Assembly: GCF_904063055.1 (NCBI RefSeq)
Contig: NZ_CAJFCN010000011.1
Coordinates: forward strand, 120,961 to 184,960
Length of the DNA: 64,000 bases
Reading direction: 5' to 3'
Source of the DNA: Pseudomonas paracarnis
Lineage (GTDB): Bacteria; Pseudomonadota; Gammaproteobacteria; Pseudomonadales; Pseudomonadaceae
Below are positions 22,456 to 30,984 of this stretch, in pieces (the first letter of the stretch is position 1; every line of letters begins with the position of its first letter). The translations under genes and the position numbers were made by a program. Below the pieces are notes generated by a model. The model was not told where the DNA came from. It made no database searches and was given only the letters and a program-made list of their open reading frames with translations.

Positions 22456-23796
22456 TCACGCCTCCTCTTGTGCAGGTTTGATACCGCGGTCCGGGCTGAC
22501 CCAGCGTGCGCGTTTCTGATGCTGGTTGAACAACACCTTGGGAAAGCTGACCAGGGTGGTGAGCAGGCTGACCAGCCAGAACACCATCGGGTACCACACG
22601 GTCCAGAACAGGGTTTTCCACAGGTCTTTTTCGTAGCGCCGGTCGATCAGGATGCTCACCGCAAACTGCAGCAGGCACACCATCGCCAGCACCAGCCCGG
22701 TGAACGCGGGCGGCACCAACGAGCTCACGGTGATCGCCGCCGGTAGCGTGACGAATTTACCCACGGCCCAGAAGACCACCGACAGCAGGAAGGTGAAGGC
22801 CCAGCCGGTGGACAGGCAGTACTCGAACAGCAGCGGCCACAGGTAGCGGTGGCGCCATTGCCAAATGCCACGGATGTTCTTGAACAGCACTTCGGCGCCG
22901 CCCTGGGCCCAACGCAGGCGTTGTTTCCACAGGCCACCGACGGTTTCGGGCATGAGGATCCAGCACAGCGCGCGCGGCTCGTAGAAGATCGCCCAGTGAT
23001 CGAGTTGCAGCTTCCAACTGACATCGATGTCCTCGGTGATCATGTCGGTGCTCCAGTAGTCGATGCGGTCCAGGGCTTTCTTGCGGAACGCCACCACCAC
23101 ACCAGAGACCGTGAAGATCCGGCCGAATACCCGCTGGGTACGCTTGATCAAACCGATGATCGAGGAGAACTCGCCGACCTGCACTCGGCCGATCAGGGTC
23201 GAGCGGGTACGAATGCGCGGGTTGCCGGTGACGGCGCCCAGGCGCGGGTTGTCGAGCATCGGCGCGACCATGTAGGCGGCCGCGTTTTTGTCGAGCAAGG
23301 CATCGCCGTCGATGCACACCAGGTATTCGCTGCGGGCGGCCACGGCGCCCATGCGCAGGGCCACGGCTTTGCCCTGGTTCTGCGCCAGGTGCAGCACGCG
23401 CAGGCGCGGGTGTTGCAACGCAAGGGCATCGAGTACTGCGGCGGTGTTGTCGCTGGAGCCATCGTTGACCGCGATCACTTCGATGTTCGGGTACACCTGG
23501 CCGAGGGCCGCATCAATGGTGTCGGCGACGTTATCGCCCTCGTTGTAGCAAGGGATGATGATCGAGATCAGCGGCTCGCCGGCCAGGGTCGGTGCCGGCG
23601 TGTCTTCTTCCCACGGCCAGTGGCGTTCCCAGTGCAGCCAGAAATACAGGCCACCGGCGATCCACAGCGCCGACATGAACAGCGGGTAGAAGAACACGAA
23701 GTCCATCAGGAACTGCCCGGTCACCAGGAATATCAGGCCCAGGGGCAAGCCCAGTACCAGTGCCAACACGAATAGAGCCAGGATTCTGTCAACCAT
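22456..23796 (-). CDS. pgaC: PgaC, poly-beta-1,6-N-acetylglucosamine synthase (GT2)
   Basis: 446 residues from ATG 23796 (two bases after the pgaB stop, in the same TGATCATG context as the pgaC/pgaD junction). N-terminal membrane helices (ILALFVLALVLGLPLGLIFL), then a processive GT2 domain: IPCYNEGDNVADTI, the DGD triad in CIDGDALLDKN, TEDIDVSW and the QRLRW motif (KQRLRWAQGGAEV). C-terminal membrane helices follow. It polymerises UDP-GlcNAc into PNAG and moves the chain across the inner membrane, with PgaD. The length is usual for the family. Confidence 0.94.
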   Translation of the reverse strand: MVDRILALFVLALVLGLPLGLIFLVTGQFLMDFVFFYPLFMSALWIAGGLYFWLHWERHWPWEEDTPAPTLAGEPLISIIIPCYNEGDNVADTIDAALGQVYPNIEVIAVNDGSSDNTAAVLDALALQHPRLRVLHLAQNQGKAVALRMGAVAARSEYLVCIDGDALLDKNAAAYMVAPMLDNPRLGAVTGNPRIRTRSTLIGRVQVGEFSSIIGLIKRTQRVFGRIFTVSGVVVAFRKKALDRIDYWSTDMITEDIDVSWKLQLDHWAIFYEPRALCWILMPETVGGLWKQRLRWAQGGAEVLFKNIRGIWQWRHRYLWPLLFEYCLSTGWAFTFLLSVVFWAVGKFVTLPAAITVSSLVPPAFTGLVLAMVCLLQFAVSILIDRRYEKDLWKTLFWTVWYPMVFWLVSLLTTLVSFPKVLFNQHQKRARWVSPDRGIKPAQEEA

Positions 23797-23798
23797 GA

Positions 23799-25796
23799 TC
23801 AAGGGTTCCATTGGTTGGAGAGGGCCGGACGGATGGTCTTCAAGTCCGGGGAGTTTTCCAGGAAGTTGTCCGGGTAGTAGCCGAAACTGGTGACGCCCTG
23901 GCGTTTGAGTACACCCATCCACTCTGCCAATTGCTCAGCGCTGATATCCGGTGCGGCTTGGGTGCGCCAGTCTTTGGCTTGCAATTCGAAGATGGTTTTT
24001 TGCATCGCGCCGGGACGCGTCTTGACCGTGGCGATGAGTTTTTCCAGCCAGGCGTTGGAGGTTTTCACTTCCTGGCCTTCCATCAACGGCATGGCCATCG
24101 GCGCGGTCCAGTCGTAGGCCTGGAGGAAGTCATCGAGGTTCTGCGCGAACCAGGTTTCGCTGCCAGGGTTGAGCATGGGCTCGGCGAAGATATTGCGCGC
24201 CGTCAGCACCTGCGGGCCACGGATGGCGCGGACCTTGGCGGTCAGCTCATGGGTGAAGTCGATCAGGTAACGGCTTTTGAAACGGGTCCAGCGCTGCATC
24301 ACGGCAGGGTCGGCACGCAGGGCCGCGATGCTGTCCGGCAAACCTTGGGCCGCGTAGGCCTTGAGCGCTGCGGGGCTGGCGTCTTCGAAGTCGTTGAACA
24401 CCGCATCATCGTGGTAGAGGATGCCGTCAATCGGCCCTACACGCGCCAGGTCTTGGTAGATCTCACCGATGACCTGCCGCACCTTGGGATCAAATGGCGA
24501 CAGGCGTTTGTATTGATCCGGGTCGGGGCCGACTTGGCCGGTTTTCGGGTCCCAGCGGGTGACACGCGGCAGCTTGGGGTCGAGGGCAAAACTCAGCACC
24601 GGCATCCAGGCGTACACACTGGCATGGGCGCGGGTGTGCAACTGCCAGGCGACCCGGTTGAACAGGTCGGCACGCATCGGCAGATGGCGGTTGGGGAAGT
24701 ACAGCGAATGCACCAGGCCGTCGCCCTTGGGGTCGGCAAAGGCTTGCAGGAAGACGGTGCCGGCGCCCATGTCCACCACGCGCTGAACCAGCACGTCGAG
24801 GTTGCGCGCCTGTTGGGCCGGGTCGGGGTCGTACACGTTGTCCAGGTCTACGTGCAGCACGCGCATCGGCGCTTTGGTCTGCACGGCCACCATGCTGTTG
24901 GCAAAGTGTTCACCGTCCGGGTCGGAGGCCACCAGAAAGCGCGGGCTGTTCATCAGGTTGCCGAGGTCGTCGAGCCCGTCTTCCAGGGTCAGCGCCATCT
25001 CGTAGCCGTGCTCGCCGACTACCGCCAACGAGGTGCCATCGGCCGCCCCATACGGCCACACCCACACACGCGGCGCCTTGCCGGTGACGGTACGGATTTT
25101 GTTCGAAATCGCGGCGACGTCAGCCCGCATACGCGCCTGGAACTGCGCTTCGCTTTCGTAGCCGTTGGTCTTGGGATCAAAACTTCGCGTGGTGGCGGCC
25201 GGTTCCAGGTTGCCCTGGGGGTTGGCCAGGATGCCCTTGTGATTGGCGTCGGTGTGAGCGGCAATTTCTACCAGGCCAGACTGGGACACTTCACGAATCT
25301 GCTGCCACGTCAGGAACTCTCCCCGTGGTCGTGGCGTACCGGCAAAATCCACCGGTTGGTTCAACGGCGTGTCGATCCAGGACCCCACCGGTGCCAGCAA
25401 TGCAGGCCAGTGGTAGGCACGCAGAATCGGCATCACGCGGGTGTAGAAGCTGGAATAACCGTCATCGAAGCTGAGCATCACCGCCTTGGGTGGCAATGCC
25501 GGGCCGCCGCGCCGGGCCGCCAGGATCTGATCGACGCTGACCGCCTGGTAGCCATTCTCCCGCAGCCACGCCAGCTGCTCGATCAAACGCTCGGTGCGCA
25601 CCGCCACCACGGCTTGATCGGGGTCGCGATCCTCTACGTCGTGATAGGCAATGCCCAGGAAGTGGTTCTTCGGCCACGGCGCTTCGTTGGGCGCTATCGG
25701 CCGTTCGGCGGGTGGAGTGTAGGGCGCGGGTTGTTGGGCGCAGGCGGCGGCCAGCATTACACCCAGGACCAACAAGCAACGGCTGAGGACGGTCAT
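23799..25796 (-). CDS. pgaB: PgaB, PNAG N-deacetylase
   Basis: 665 residues. Lipoprotein-like signal MTVLSRCLLVLGVMLAAACA (Cys19). The N-terminal polysaccharide-deacetylase (CE4) domain has the catalytic pair in MLSFDDGYSSFY and metal ligands in EIAAHTDANHKG. The C-terminal GHL13 glycoside-hydrolase domain (after about residue 310) has VDLDNVYDPDPAQQARNLDV and ILYHDDAVFNDFED. It partly deacetylates PNAG in the periplasm, which is needed for export through PgaA. Genes pgaA and pgaB are 12 bp apart. Confidence 0.94.
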   Translation of the reverse strand: MTVLSRCLLVLGVMLAAACAQQPAPYTPPAERPIAPNEAPWPKNHFLGIAYHDVEDRDPDQAVVAVRTERLIEQLAWLRENGYQAVSVDQILAARRGGPALPPKAVMLSFDDGYSSFYTRVMPILRAYHWPALLAPVGSWIDTPLNQPVDFAGTPRPRGEFLTWQQIREVSQSGLVEIAAHTDANHKGILANPQGNLEPAATTRSFDPKTNGYESEAQFQARMRADVAAISNKIRTVTGKAPRVWVWPYGAADGTSLAVVGEHGYEMALTLEDGLDDLGNLMNSPRFLVASDPDGEHFANSMVAVQTKAPMRVLHVDLDNVYDPDPAQQARNLDVLVQRVVDMGAGTVFLQAFADPKGDGLVHSLYFPNRHLPMRADLFNRVAWQLHTRAHASVYAWMPVLSFALDPKLPRVTRWDPKTGQVGPDPDQYKRLSPFDPKVRQVIGEIYQDLARVGPIDGILYHDDAVFNDFEDASPAALKAYAAQGLPDSIAALRADPAVMQRWTRFKSRYLIDFTHELTAKVRAIRGPQVLTARNIFAEPMLNPGSETWFAQNLDDFLQAYDWTAPMAMPLMEGQEVKTSNAWLEKLIATVKTRPGAMQKTIFELQAKDWRTQAAPDISAEQLAEWMGVLKRQGVTSFGYYPDNFLENSPDLKTIRPALSNQWNP

Positions 25797-25808
25797 GGTC
25801 AGGCTCTT

Positions 25809-28289
25809 TTAGAAACGGTAAGTGAGGTCGACGAGCAGGCGCAGATCGCGTTCGCGATCACCGTCATAAGGTCGGCTGATCAGGCTGAGGTTGGCGCCCA
25901 TTTCCAGTACGTCGTTCCAGCGATAGCGTTGGCCGTAGCCAATCAGGCCGATACCGCCGGTGGAGTAGTCACGCTGGCTGTAGGTACCCGCGCCGATTTG
26001 GAACTGCTGACTCCACTGGGTTTCGTAGCGGTGATAGAGCACGTGATTGACGTTGATCATGGGCAACACCGTGAAGTCCGACTTCGGGTTGAAGTACACG
26101 GTGTCTTCCTTGCTGTTGCGGCTGGCGCCCACTTCCAGGCCCAGGTCCACTTGCACATGGGGCGAGCTGTATAGGCCTTCGCGGCCGGTGAGCAAGGCTT
26201 CGAAGCGGTCGTTGCCATCGCTGAAATGGGACGGGCTGAGGGTCAGCTTCCATTCGCGGCTTTCGTTGGCGCGCCAGCGGATAAAACCGCTGCCGCCGTT
26301 GGCTGTGACGCCGTCATTCAGGGCCCGCAACGGTGTGGTGCTGAGCAAATAGCCAAGGCTGCCGCCGTATTGCCAGTGGTCGTTGATGTCGCGGGCAATC
26401 GACACGCTGGCGCCTTGCTTGGAACCGTCGCCATAGGAGTGGTTGGACACTTCGGCTTCGATGGTCATGTCACGGGTACGACGCTCCACGCCCACGCGCT
26501 GCCAGCGATGTTGGCCAGTGCCTTCCTCGAAGTCGGCGGTGGCATAGCCGGCACCGGCGAACAGGCGCCAGTCTTCGTCGATGGGCGGCGTGTAGATCAC
26601 GCTTTCAATGCCCCAGTCTCGGCTGCCGGAGACGGCACCGGCGTCGTTGTTATTGCCGCCACCGTAGCTTTTGCCGGTGTAGGCTTCGACACGCAGCTCG
26701 GCCATGTCGTGCACATCGCGCAGGCGGCTCAGGCGCTGCACCTGACGGTTGTCCGGGTTGCGGGCGAGCACGTCGTCGGTGAGCGCGTCCATCTGCCGCC
26801 ATTCTTGCAAGTCCATGGCGGTATAGGCTTGGGAGACTTCCAGGCCGATGTCGCGGGGGGCCTGGGTTTCGGTTTCCTTGAGCGTGCCTTCGGCGCGGCG
26901 CGGCCAGTCGCGGGCGCGGTACATGTCGGCCTGGGCCAGGCGCAGGCCCACGTTGCCCGGTGCCTTGGCCACCAGGGCTTCCAGGCTGGCCTCGCTACCG
27001 GGCAGGTCACCGCCATAGGTACCGGCCTGGGCGGATAATTGTTGGGCGTCCATCCAGTTGTCATTGGGGTTACCAATGGGCAAGCCCTTGAGCTCAACGC
27101 GGGGGTTTTGCTCCTTGGCCAGGTTGTTGGCGACCTGGCGGGCCTCTTCGACCTTGTCGCTTTCCAACAAGGCGTAGAACAGCGCCGTGCTGTCATCGAC
27201 CCGATAGCTGGCGTCGGTGTCAGGGGCGGTGAGTACCTGGCGGTACAACGGCTCGGCCTTTTCCGGCTGGCGCTGTTCCAGGTAAGAGCCAGCGACCCAA
27301 CGCAACGCGTAGGTGGGCAGTTGCACGCCTTCGCTGGTGAGGGTTTGGTAATCGCGGATCACCTCGGCATGCCGCGCTCGCGCCTTGAGCGCACCCAGGC
27401 GGTCGATGCGCCAGCGGATGACATCGTCCTTGGCTGTGGCGTCGGGAGCCCAGCGGCTGATCAGTTTGTCGTAGTCCTGCAGGGCACGGTCTGCGATGAC
27501 GTAGCGTTCTTTTTCTGTACGCGTGGCGAACTCGGCCATGCGCACACGCTCGGCGGCAAGGTCGCCTTCGAGGCGGCGCTGGGTGACGGCGTCCACCAAC
27601 CCCGGGCGCTTGGCCGAGAGGCGCAGTGCCGGCTCCGGCAGCCGCGCCTTTTGCAGGGCAACGATGTATTCACTGGCCACTTCGGGCTTGTCACCGGCGC
27701 GGATAAAGGCTTGGTCGAATTCGAATAGCGCGTCGTAGTTCAAACCGGCACGTGTCAGCGCATACCCCAGGGCCATGCGGCGGTTGGGGTCATTGGGTTG
27801 GGCCGCCACCAGCGTGCGCAGGCGTTGCACCGCCTCGTTGGCTTTGCCGCCATCGGCCTGGGTGAGGGCCTGGCCCAGTTGCAGGTCGACGTTATGGGGT
27901 TCACGCAGCAACGCCTGGCGATAGACCGCTTCGGCCTGAGCCCACTGCTTTTGATTGCGATAAGTGCGCGCCACCGTGGCGAGTGCCTGGGTGGTGAGGT
28001 TGCGATGCTTGCCTTGCGCCTCGTACACCTTAAGCACTTCGGCGTCTTGCCCGGCCCAGCCGGCGATCACCAGGTGGTCGCTGACCTGGCCTGGGGTCTG
28101 GCGTTCGGCGGAGAGTTGGCGCAGTTGGGTCAGCGCCGGCGTGAAGTGGCCGTTGCGGGCCTGGATGATCAGGGCGTCGTAGGCTGGGTCGGCAAACGCA
28201 AGGCCTGGAACCAGCAACTGGCTGCACAGGGCGGCCCCGATAAGCAGACGCAACCGGCCGGAGGCACTGTAGGGGTGGTTTCGCAGCAT
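25809..28289 (-). CDS. pgaA: PgaA, outer-membrane PNAG exporter
   Basis: 826 residues from ATG 28289 (GGAAG upstream; signal MLRNHPYSASGRLRLLIGAA...AFA). An earlier in-frame start (28349) adds 20 unrelated residues. Residues about 40-500 are TPR repeats (for example QWAQAEAVYRQALLREPHNV and YEAQGKHRNLTTQALATVAR). The last 300 residues are a beta-barrel (SRDWGIESVIYTPPIDEDWR) ending LLVDLTYRF with a terminal Phe. It exports deacetylated PNAG and is the first gene of pgaABCD. The upstream interval holds a 26-bp palindrome (28423-28448). Confidence 0.93.
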   Translation of the reverse strand: MLRNHPYSASGRLRLLIGAALCSQLLVPGLAFADPAYDALIIQARNGHFTPALTQLRQLSAERQTPGQVSDHLVIAGWAGQDAEVLKVYEAQGKHRNLTTQALATVARTYRNQKQWAQAEAVYRQALLREPHNVDLQLGQALTQADGGKANEAVQRLRTLVAAQPNDPNRRMALGYALTRAGLNYDALFEFDQAFIRAGDKPEVASEYIVALQKARLPEPALRLSAKRPGLVDAVTQRRLEGDLAAERVRMAEFATRTEKERYVIADRALQDYDKLISRWAPDATAKDDVIRWRIDRLGALKARARHAEVIRDYQTLTSEGVQLPTYALRWVAGSYLEQRQPEKAEPLYRQVLTAPDTDASYRVDDSTALFYALLESDKVEEARQVANNLAKEQNPRVELKGLPIGNPNDNWMDAQQLSAQAGTYGGDLPGSEASLEALVAKAPGNVGLRLAQADMYRARDWPRRAEGTLKETETQAPRDIGLEVSQAYTAMDLQEWRQMDALTDDVLARNPDNRQVQRLSRLRDVHDMAELRVEAYTGKSYGGGNNNDAGAVSGSRDWGIESVIYTPPIDEDWRLFAGAGYATADFEEGTGQHRWQRVGVERRTRDMTIEAEVSNHSYGDGSKQGASVSIARDINDHWQYGGSLGYLLSTTPLRALNDGVTANGGSGFIRWRANESREWKLTLSPSHFSDGNDRFEALLTGREGLYSSPHVQVDLGLEVGASRNSKEDTVYFNPKSDFTVLPMINVNHVLYHRYETQWSQQFQIGAGTYSQRDYSTGGIGLIGYGQRYRWNDVLEMGANLSLISRPYDGDRERDLRLLVDLTYRF

Positions 28290-28422
28290 ATCGTGAGCTT
28301 CCTTACACACGGAAAGCCTTAACGATAGGTGATCCTGAGCGAAACGCATCAGGGTGTCGGCGTCTCGGGACCCGACCTAGCTTTCCTGTAGGAACTATCT
28401 CTTAGCGAAGTAGGGGGAAGTG

Positions 28423-28448
28423 CAATTCAGAACAATTGTTCAGAATTG
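28423..28448. promoter_or_regulatory. 26-bp palindrome upstream of pgaA
   Basis: CAATTCAGAACAATTGTTCA-GAATTG is a palindrome with a perfect 12-bp core, GAACAATTGTTC (28430-28441), and one mismatched pair outside. It lies about 135-160 bp before the pgaA ATG. This is the shape of a dimeric regulator site; the regulator is unknown. Confidence 0.5.
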
Positions 28449-28483
28449 TGCGAGCGCGATTTTTTGCCCTCACACAAAACGAA

Positions 28484-28605
28484 TGTGGGAGCCGGGTTTG
28501 TGTGGGAGCCGGGCTTGCCCGCGATGCAGGCACCGCGGTCGTTCAGCCAGACCGGGGCGATGCTATCGCAGGCAAGCCAGCTCCCATACAAGCCAGCTCC
28601 CACAT
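28484..28605. repeat. compound REP element
   Basis: TGTGGGAGCCGGGTTTG is immediately followed by a second TGTGGGAGCCGGGCTTGCCC; the 3' side is also doubled (CAGCTCCCATACAAGCCAGC, then TCCCACA). It looks like a REP doublet with both ends duplicated. Confidence 0.8.
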
Positions 28606-28626
28606 TTTTTACTGCATTTTCAGCGC

Positions 28627-30123
28627 TTACTGGGCGCCGCTGACCGCACCGGCCTTGGACATCACAAAGCTGAGGAACTGCTCAACGGTCATTTTCTGGC
28701 CGTTGAAAGTCACTTCGTTATTGGCGTAGTGCAGCTTGGAAACCACATCGGTGCCCACCAGGGTTGCCATTTGGGTGCCGACGGCCATGCCGCTGACCAT
28801 CTCGGCCGCCATCTGCGATTGCTGCTCGATGGCTTTGGGGTCAGTCACGCCGCCGACCTGGGCTTGCAGGGCGGCCACGTCGCTGATCATCGGCTTGGAC
28901 AGGGTCAGGTTGGCATCGAGCAGCGCAATCATCTGCTTGCCCAGCTCAACCGGCGGCAGCTCCATAGACGTTGGCTTGGCCAGGTCGACCACCAGGTTGA
29001 ACTTGCTTTCGCCGTGGGTGGTTTTCAGCGACAGGTTTTCCACCGCCAGTTGCGGCTTGGCAGCCAATACCTGGTTGACGTTGGCTTCGGCCAGGGCCTG
29101 CTCGGCTTCGGTCAATTGCAGTTCCGGCACCGGTTGGCCGGCAGCGGCAGCGGCTTGCACCGGTTGCATTTTGTCCTGGTAGAGCTTGGTCAGCACCAGC
29201 ATCGCCGGGATGTCGACGTTCTTCATGCTCACAGCCATGGCCGCCGAGCCGACCGGCTTGCCCTGGTAACCGATCTCGTCGATTTTGTAGTCGACGCGAC
29301 CGGCCAGGTTGTTGTCCTTGGCTTGGGTGGAATCTTTCTGCTCGAAGCCCTTGAGGGTCAGCACGGCTTTCTGCGGGCCAAAGGTGACCTTGGTGTCGGT
29401 CAGTTCCACGGTGTTCTGGCCGGTGTAGAAGCCAAAGGTGGACTTTTCCAGGTTGCTGGCGACGGTCAGGCCAGCCAGTTCCGCTTCGAACGGTGCGCCA
29501 TTGGCATCGATCGCCGCGACCTTGAGGCTGTTCATGAAGCCATCAGCCTTGACCTTCTGGCCTTCGGCGCTGCTGTCGAATTCCAGGTTGGCGCCGGAGA
29601 AGCTCACCGAGGAGGTGTCATCCTTGAACTCCAGCGGCAGCAATTCGATGTTGCCGCTGACCGAACGGCTGTAGCCGATATTCGCCACGCCTTTGAGCGG
29701 CGACACGTCTTTGCTGGCGGCGAACCATTTTTCGGTGGTGGGGTTCTTTTCCAGTTCGTAGTGACTGGTGGCCATGACCGGCAACCACTTGAGGGTCACC
29801 AGGCGCGAGAACGGCAGCGGGCCGTGTTCGATATGGTCGACGAACAGCAATTCGGGGTTCGGGTTGTCTTCGCCGAACACGCTGCCTTGGCCCTTGAGGC
29901 GATAGTGCGCGGTGCTGCTGAACACGCCACGGTCCAGGGACACCAGCTCCAGGGTCACGCTACCATCGACGCCGGCCATGGAGGTCTGCAGTTCTTTATT
30001 GGCGCTCTGGATAGCGGTTTGCAGGACCGGCTCCAGTTGTTTACCGGTGTACCAGGCACCGCCCGCACTGACGGCGCCGACGGCGACAACAAAACCCAAG
30101 AAAACAACGGCTGGCTTATTCAT
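28627..30123 (-). CDS. DUF945 (YdgA-like) family protein
   Basis: 498 residues. N-terminal signal-anchor (MNKPAVVFLGFVVAVGAVSA). The DUF945 layout then follows: GGAWYTGKQLEPVLQTAI, SLDRGVFSSTAHYRLKG, DHIEHGPLPFSRL, and the C-terminal MVSGMAVGTQMATLVGTDVV with NEVTFNGQKMTVEQFLSFV. Members are inner-membrane-anchored periplasmic proteins of poorly known function (E. coli YdgA is an example). It stands alone, downstream of the 30271 gene by about 150 bp and separated from pga by the REP cluster. Confidence 0.85.
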   Translation of the reverse strand: MNKPAVVFLGFVVAVGAVSAGGAWYTGKQLEPVLQTAIQSANKELQTSMAGVDGSVTLELVSLDRGVFSSTAHYRLKGQGSVFGEDNPNPELLFVDHIEHGPLPFSRLVTLKWLPVMATSHYELEKNPTTEKWFAASKDVSPLKGVANIGYSRSVSGNIELLPLEFKDDTSSVSFSGANLEFDSSAEGQKVKADGFMNSLKVAAIDANGAPFEAELAGLTVASNLEKSTFGFYTGQNTVELTDTKVTFGPQKAVLTLKGFEQKDSTQAKDNNLAGRVDYKIDEIGYQGKPVGSAAMAVSMKNVDIPAMLVLTKLYQDKMQPVQAAAAAGQPVPELQLTEAEQALAEANVNQVLAAKPQLAVENLSLKTTHGESKFNLVVDLAKPTSMELPPVELGKQMIALLDANLTLSKPMISDVAALQAQVGGVTDPKAIEQQSQMAAEMVSGMAVGTQMATLVGTDVVSKLHYANNEVTFNGQKMTVEQFLSFVMSKAGAVSGAQ

Positions 30124-30270
30124 GAAGTGACCTGATCAAATCCTGTGAGAAGTGGGCTGTCTTCCTTGAACCCCTGAGGGGATTGGCTCAAGCCCGCCGA
30201 AAACGGGGGAAGATTAGCACTGGCGGGCGTAAACGGCCCAGCCTTTCAGAGGGATCAGTTCAGCAGGAGT

Positions 30271-30903
30271 TCAGGAGTACTCTTGTTCGACTTCATCCAG
30301 TTGGTGATCAAAACTCTTCAAGCGCGCGGTCCAGGTGTACACCAACACCTCGAACTCGCGGTGTATCACGGCGTTGCCGGGGGTGTCGGCCTTGGGGTCG
30401 CAAAAATCCAGCTGGTAGCGCTCGCGGGCCATTTGCGTGGCCACGTCGGACAATTCCCGCGCGTTATCCAGCCAATGCCTACCGTCGGCAACCTGTCGGT
30501 CCAGCAGCACGCATTGTTTTTTCAGGACTTCGAGGCTTTTTTCCAGCGGCGTGCCGGTGAGGTCGCCCATGACTTCCTGGAACGTGCGCCCCGGCTGCCA
30601 GTAGCTGCCCCAGAAATAGCGGTCGAACACGGTTTCGACGCGGCGCAGGGCGACCTTGGTGTCCCAGATCGCCACGCGGGTCTTGCCCTGCTCGAGGAGT
30701 TTTTTCTTCACCCGCTGGTTTTGATACGACGCCCAGGCCACCACGCCAATGGACAAGGTGCCGATCACCAGGCAGGCGCTGTCGAGGAACACCATCGCCT
30801 TGTCGAGTTGATGGGCGAGCATGACGCCGTAAAAATACGCGGCCGATAACAAAACCAGTGCGAAGAGCACGCACCAGAAAGCGGGAGCATAAGGGTTTTT
30901 CAT
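30271..30903 (-). CDS. small two-helix membrane protein
   Basis: 210 residues from ATG 30903. Two membrane segments at about residues 6-28 (PAFWCVLFALVLLSAAYFYG) and 38-58 (ACLVIGTLSIGVVAWASYQN) are followed by a long cytoplasmic helical domain with RVETVFDRYFWGSYWQPGRT and SFDHQLDEVEQEYS. No family recognised; it resembles uncharacterised Pseudomonas membrane proteins. It lies convergent to nothing and 81 bp downstream of the efflux operon, so readthrough is possible. Confidence 0.65.
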   Translation of the reverse strand: MKNPYAPAFWCVLFALVLLSAAYFYGVMLAHQLDKAMVFLDSACLVIGTLSIGVVAWASYQNQRVKKKLLEQGKTRVAIWDTKVALRRVETVFDRYFWGSYWQPGRTFQEVMGDLTGTPLEKSLEVLKKQCVLLDRQVADGRHWLDNARELSDVATQMARERYQLDFCDPKADTPGNAVIHREFEVLVYTWTARLKSFDHQLDEVEQEYS

Positions 30904-30984
30904 TCTTGGAATCCCCATGAGCAAACGCGAGCTTTGTCGGGTGAGGCGCCAGCGGGCCTCACCCAAGAAAGCATAGCAATCACC

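Larger units (their letters stand above)
28290..28626. other. pga promoter region and REP cluster
   Basis: No gene. It carries the pga upstream region, a near-perfect palindrome at 28423-28448 and a compound REP element at 28484-28605 lying next to the 3' end of the DUF945 gene. Confidence 0.6.

Noticed and set aside
23811..26174. Plus-strand open frame of 787 codons
   Set aside because: Antisense to pgaB and the end of pgaA, both of which are certain from motifs. Typical GC-rich shadow frame.
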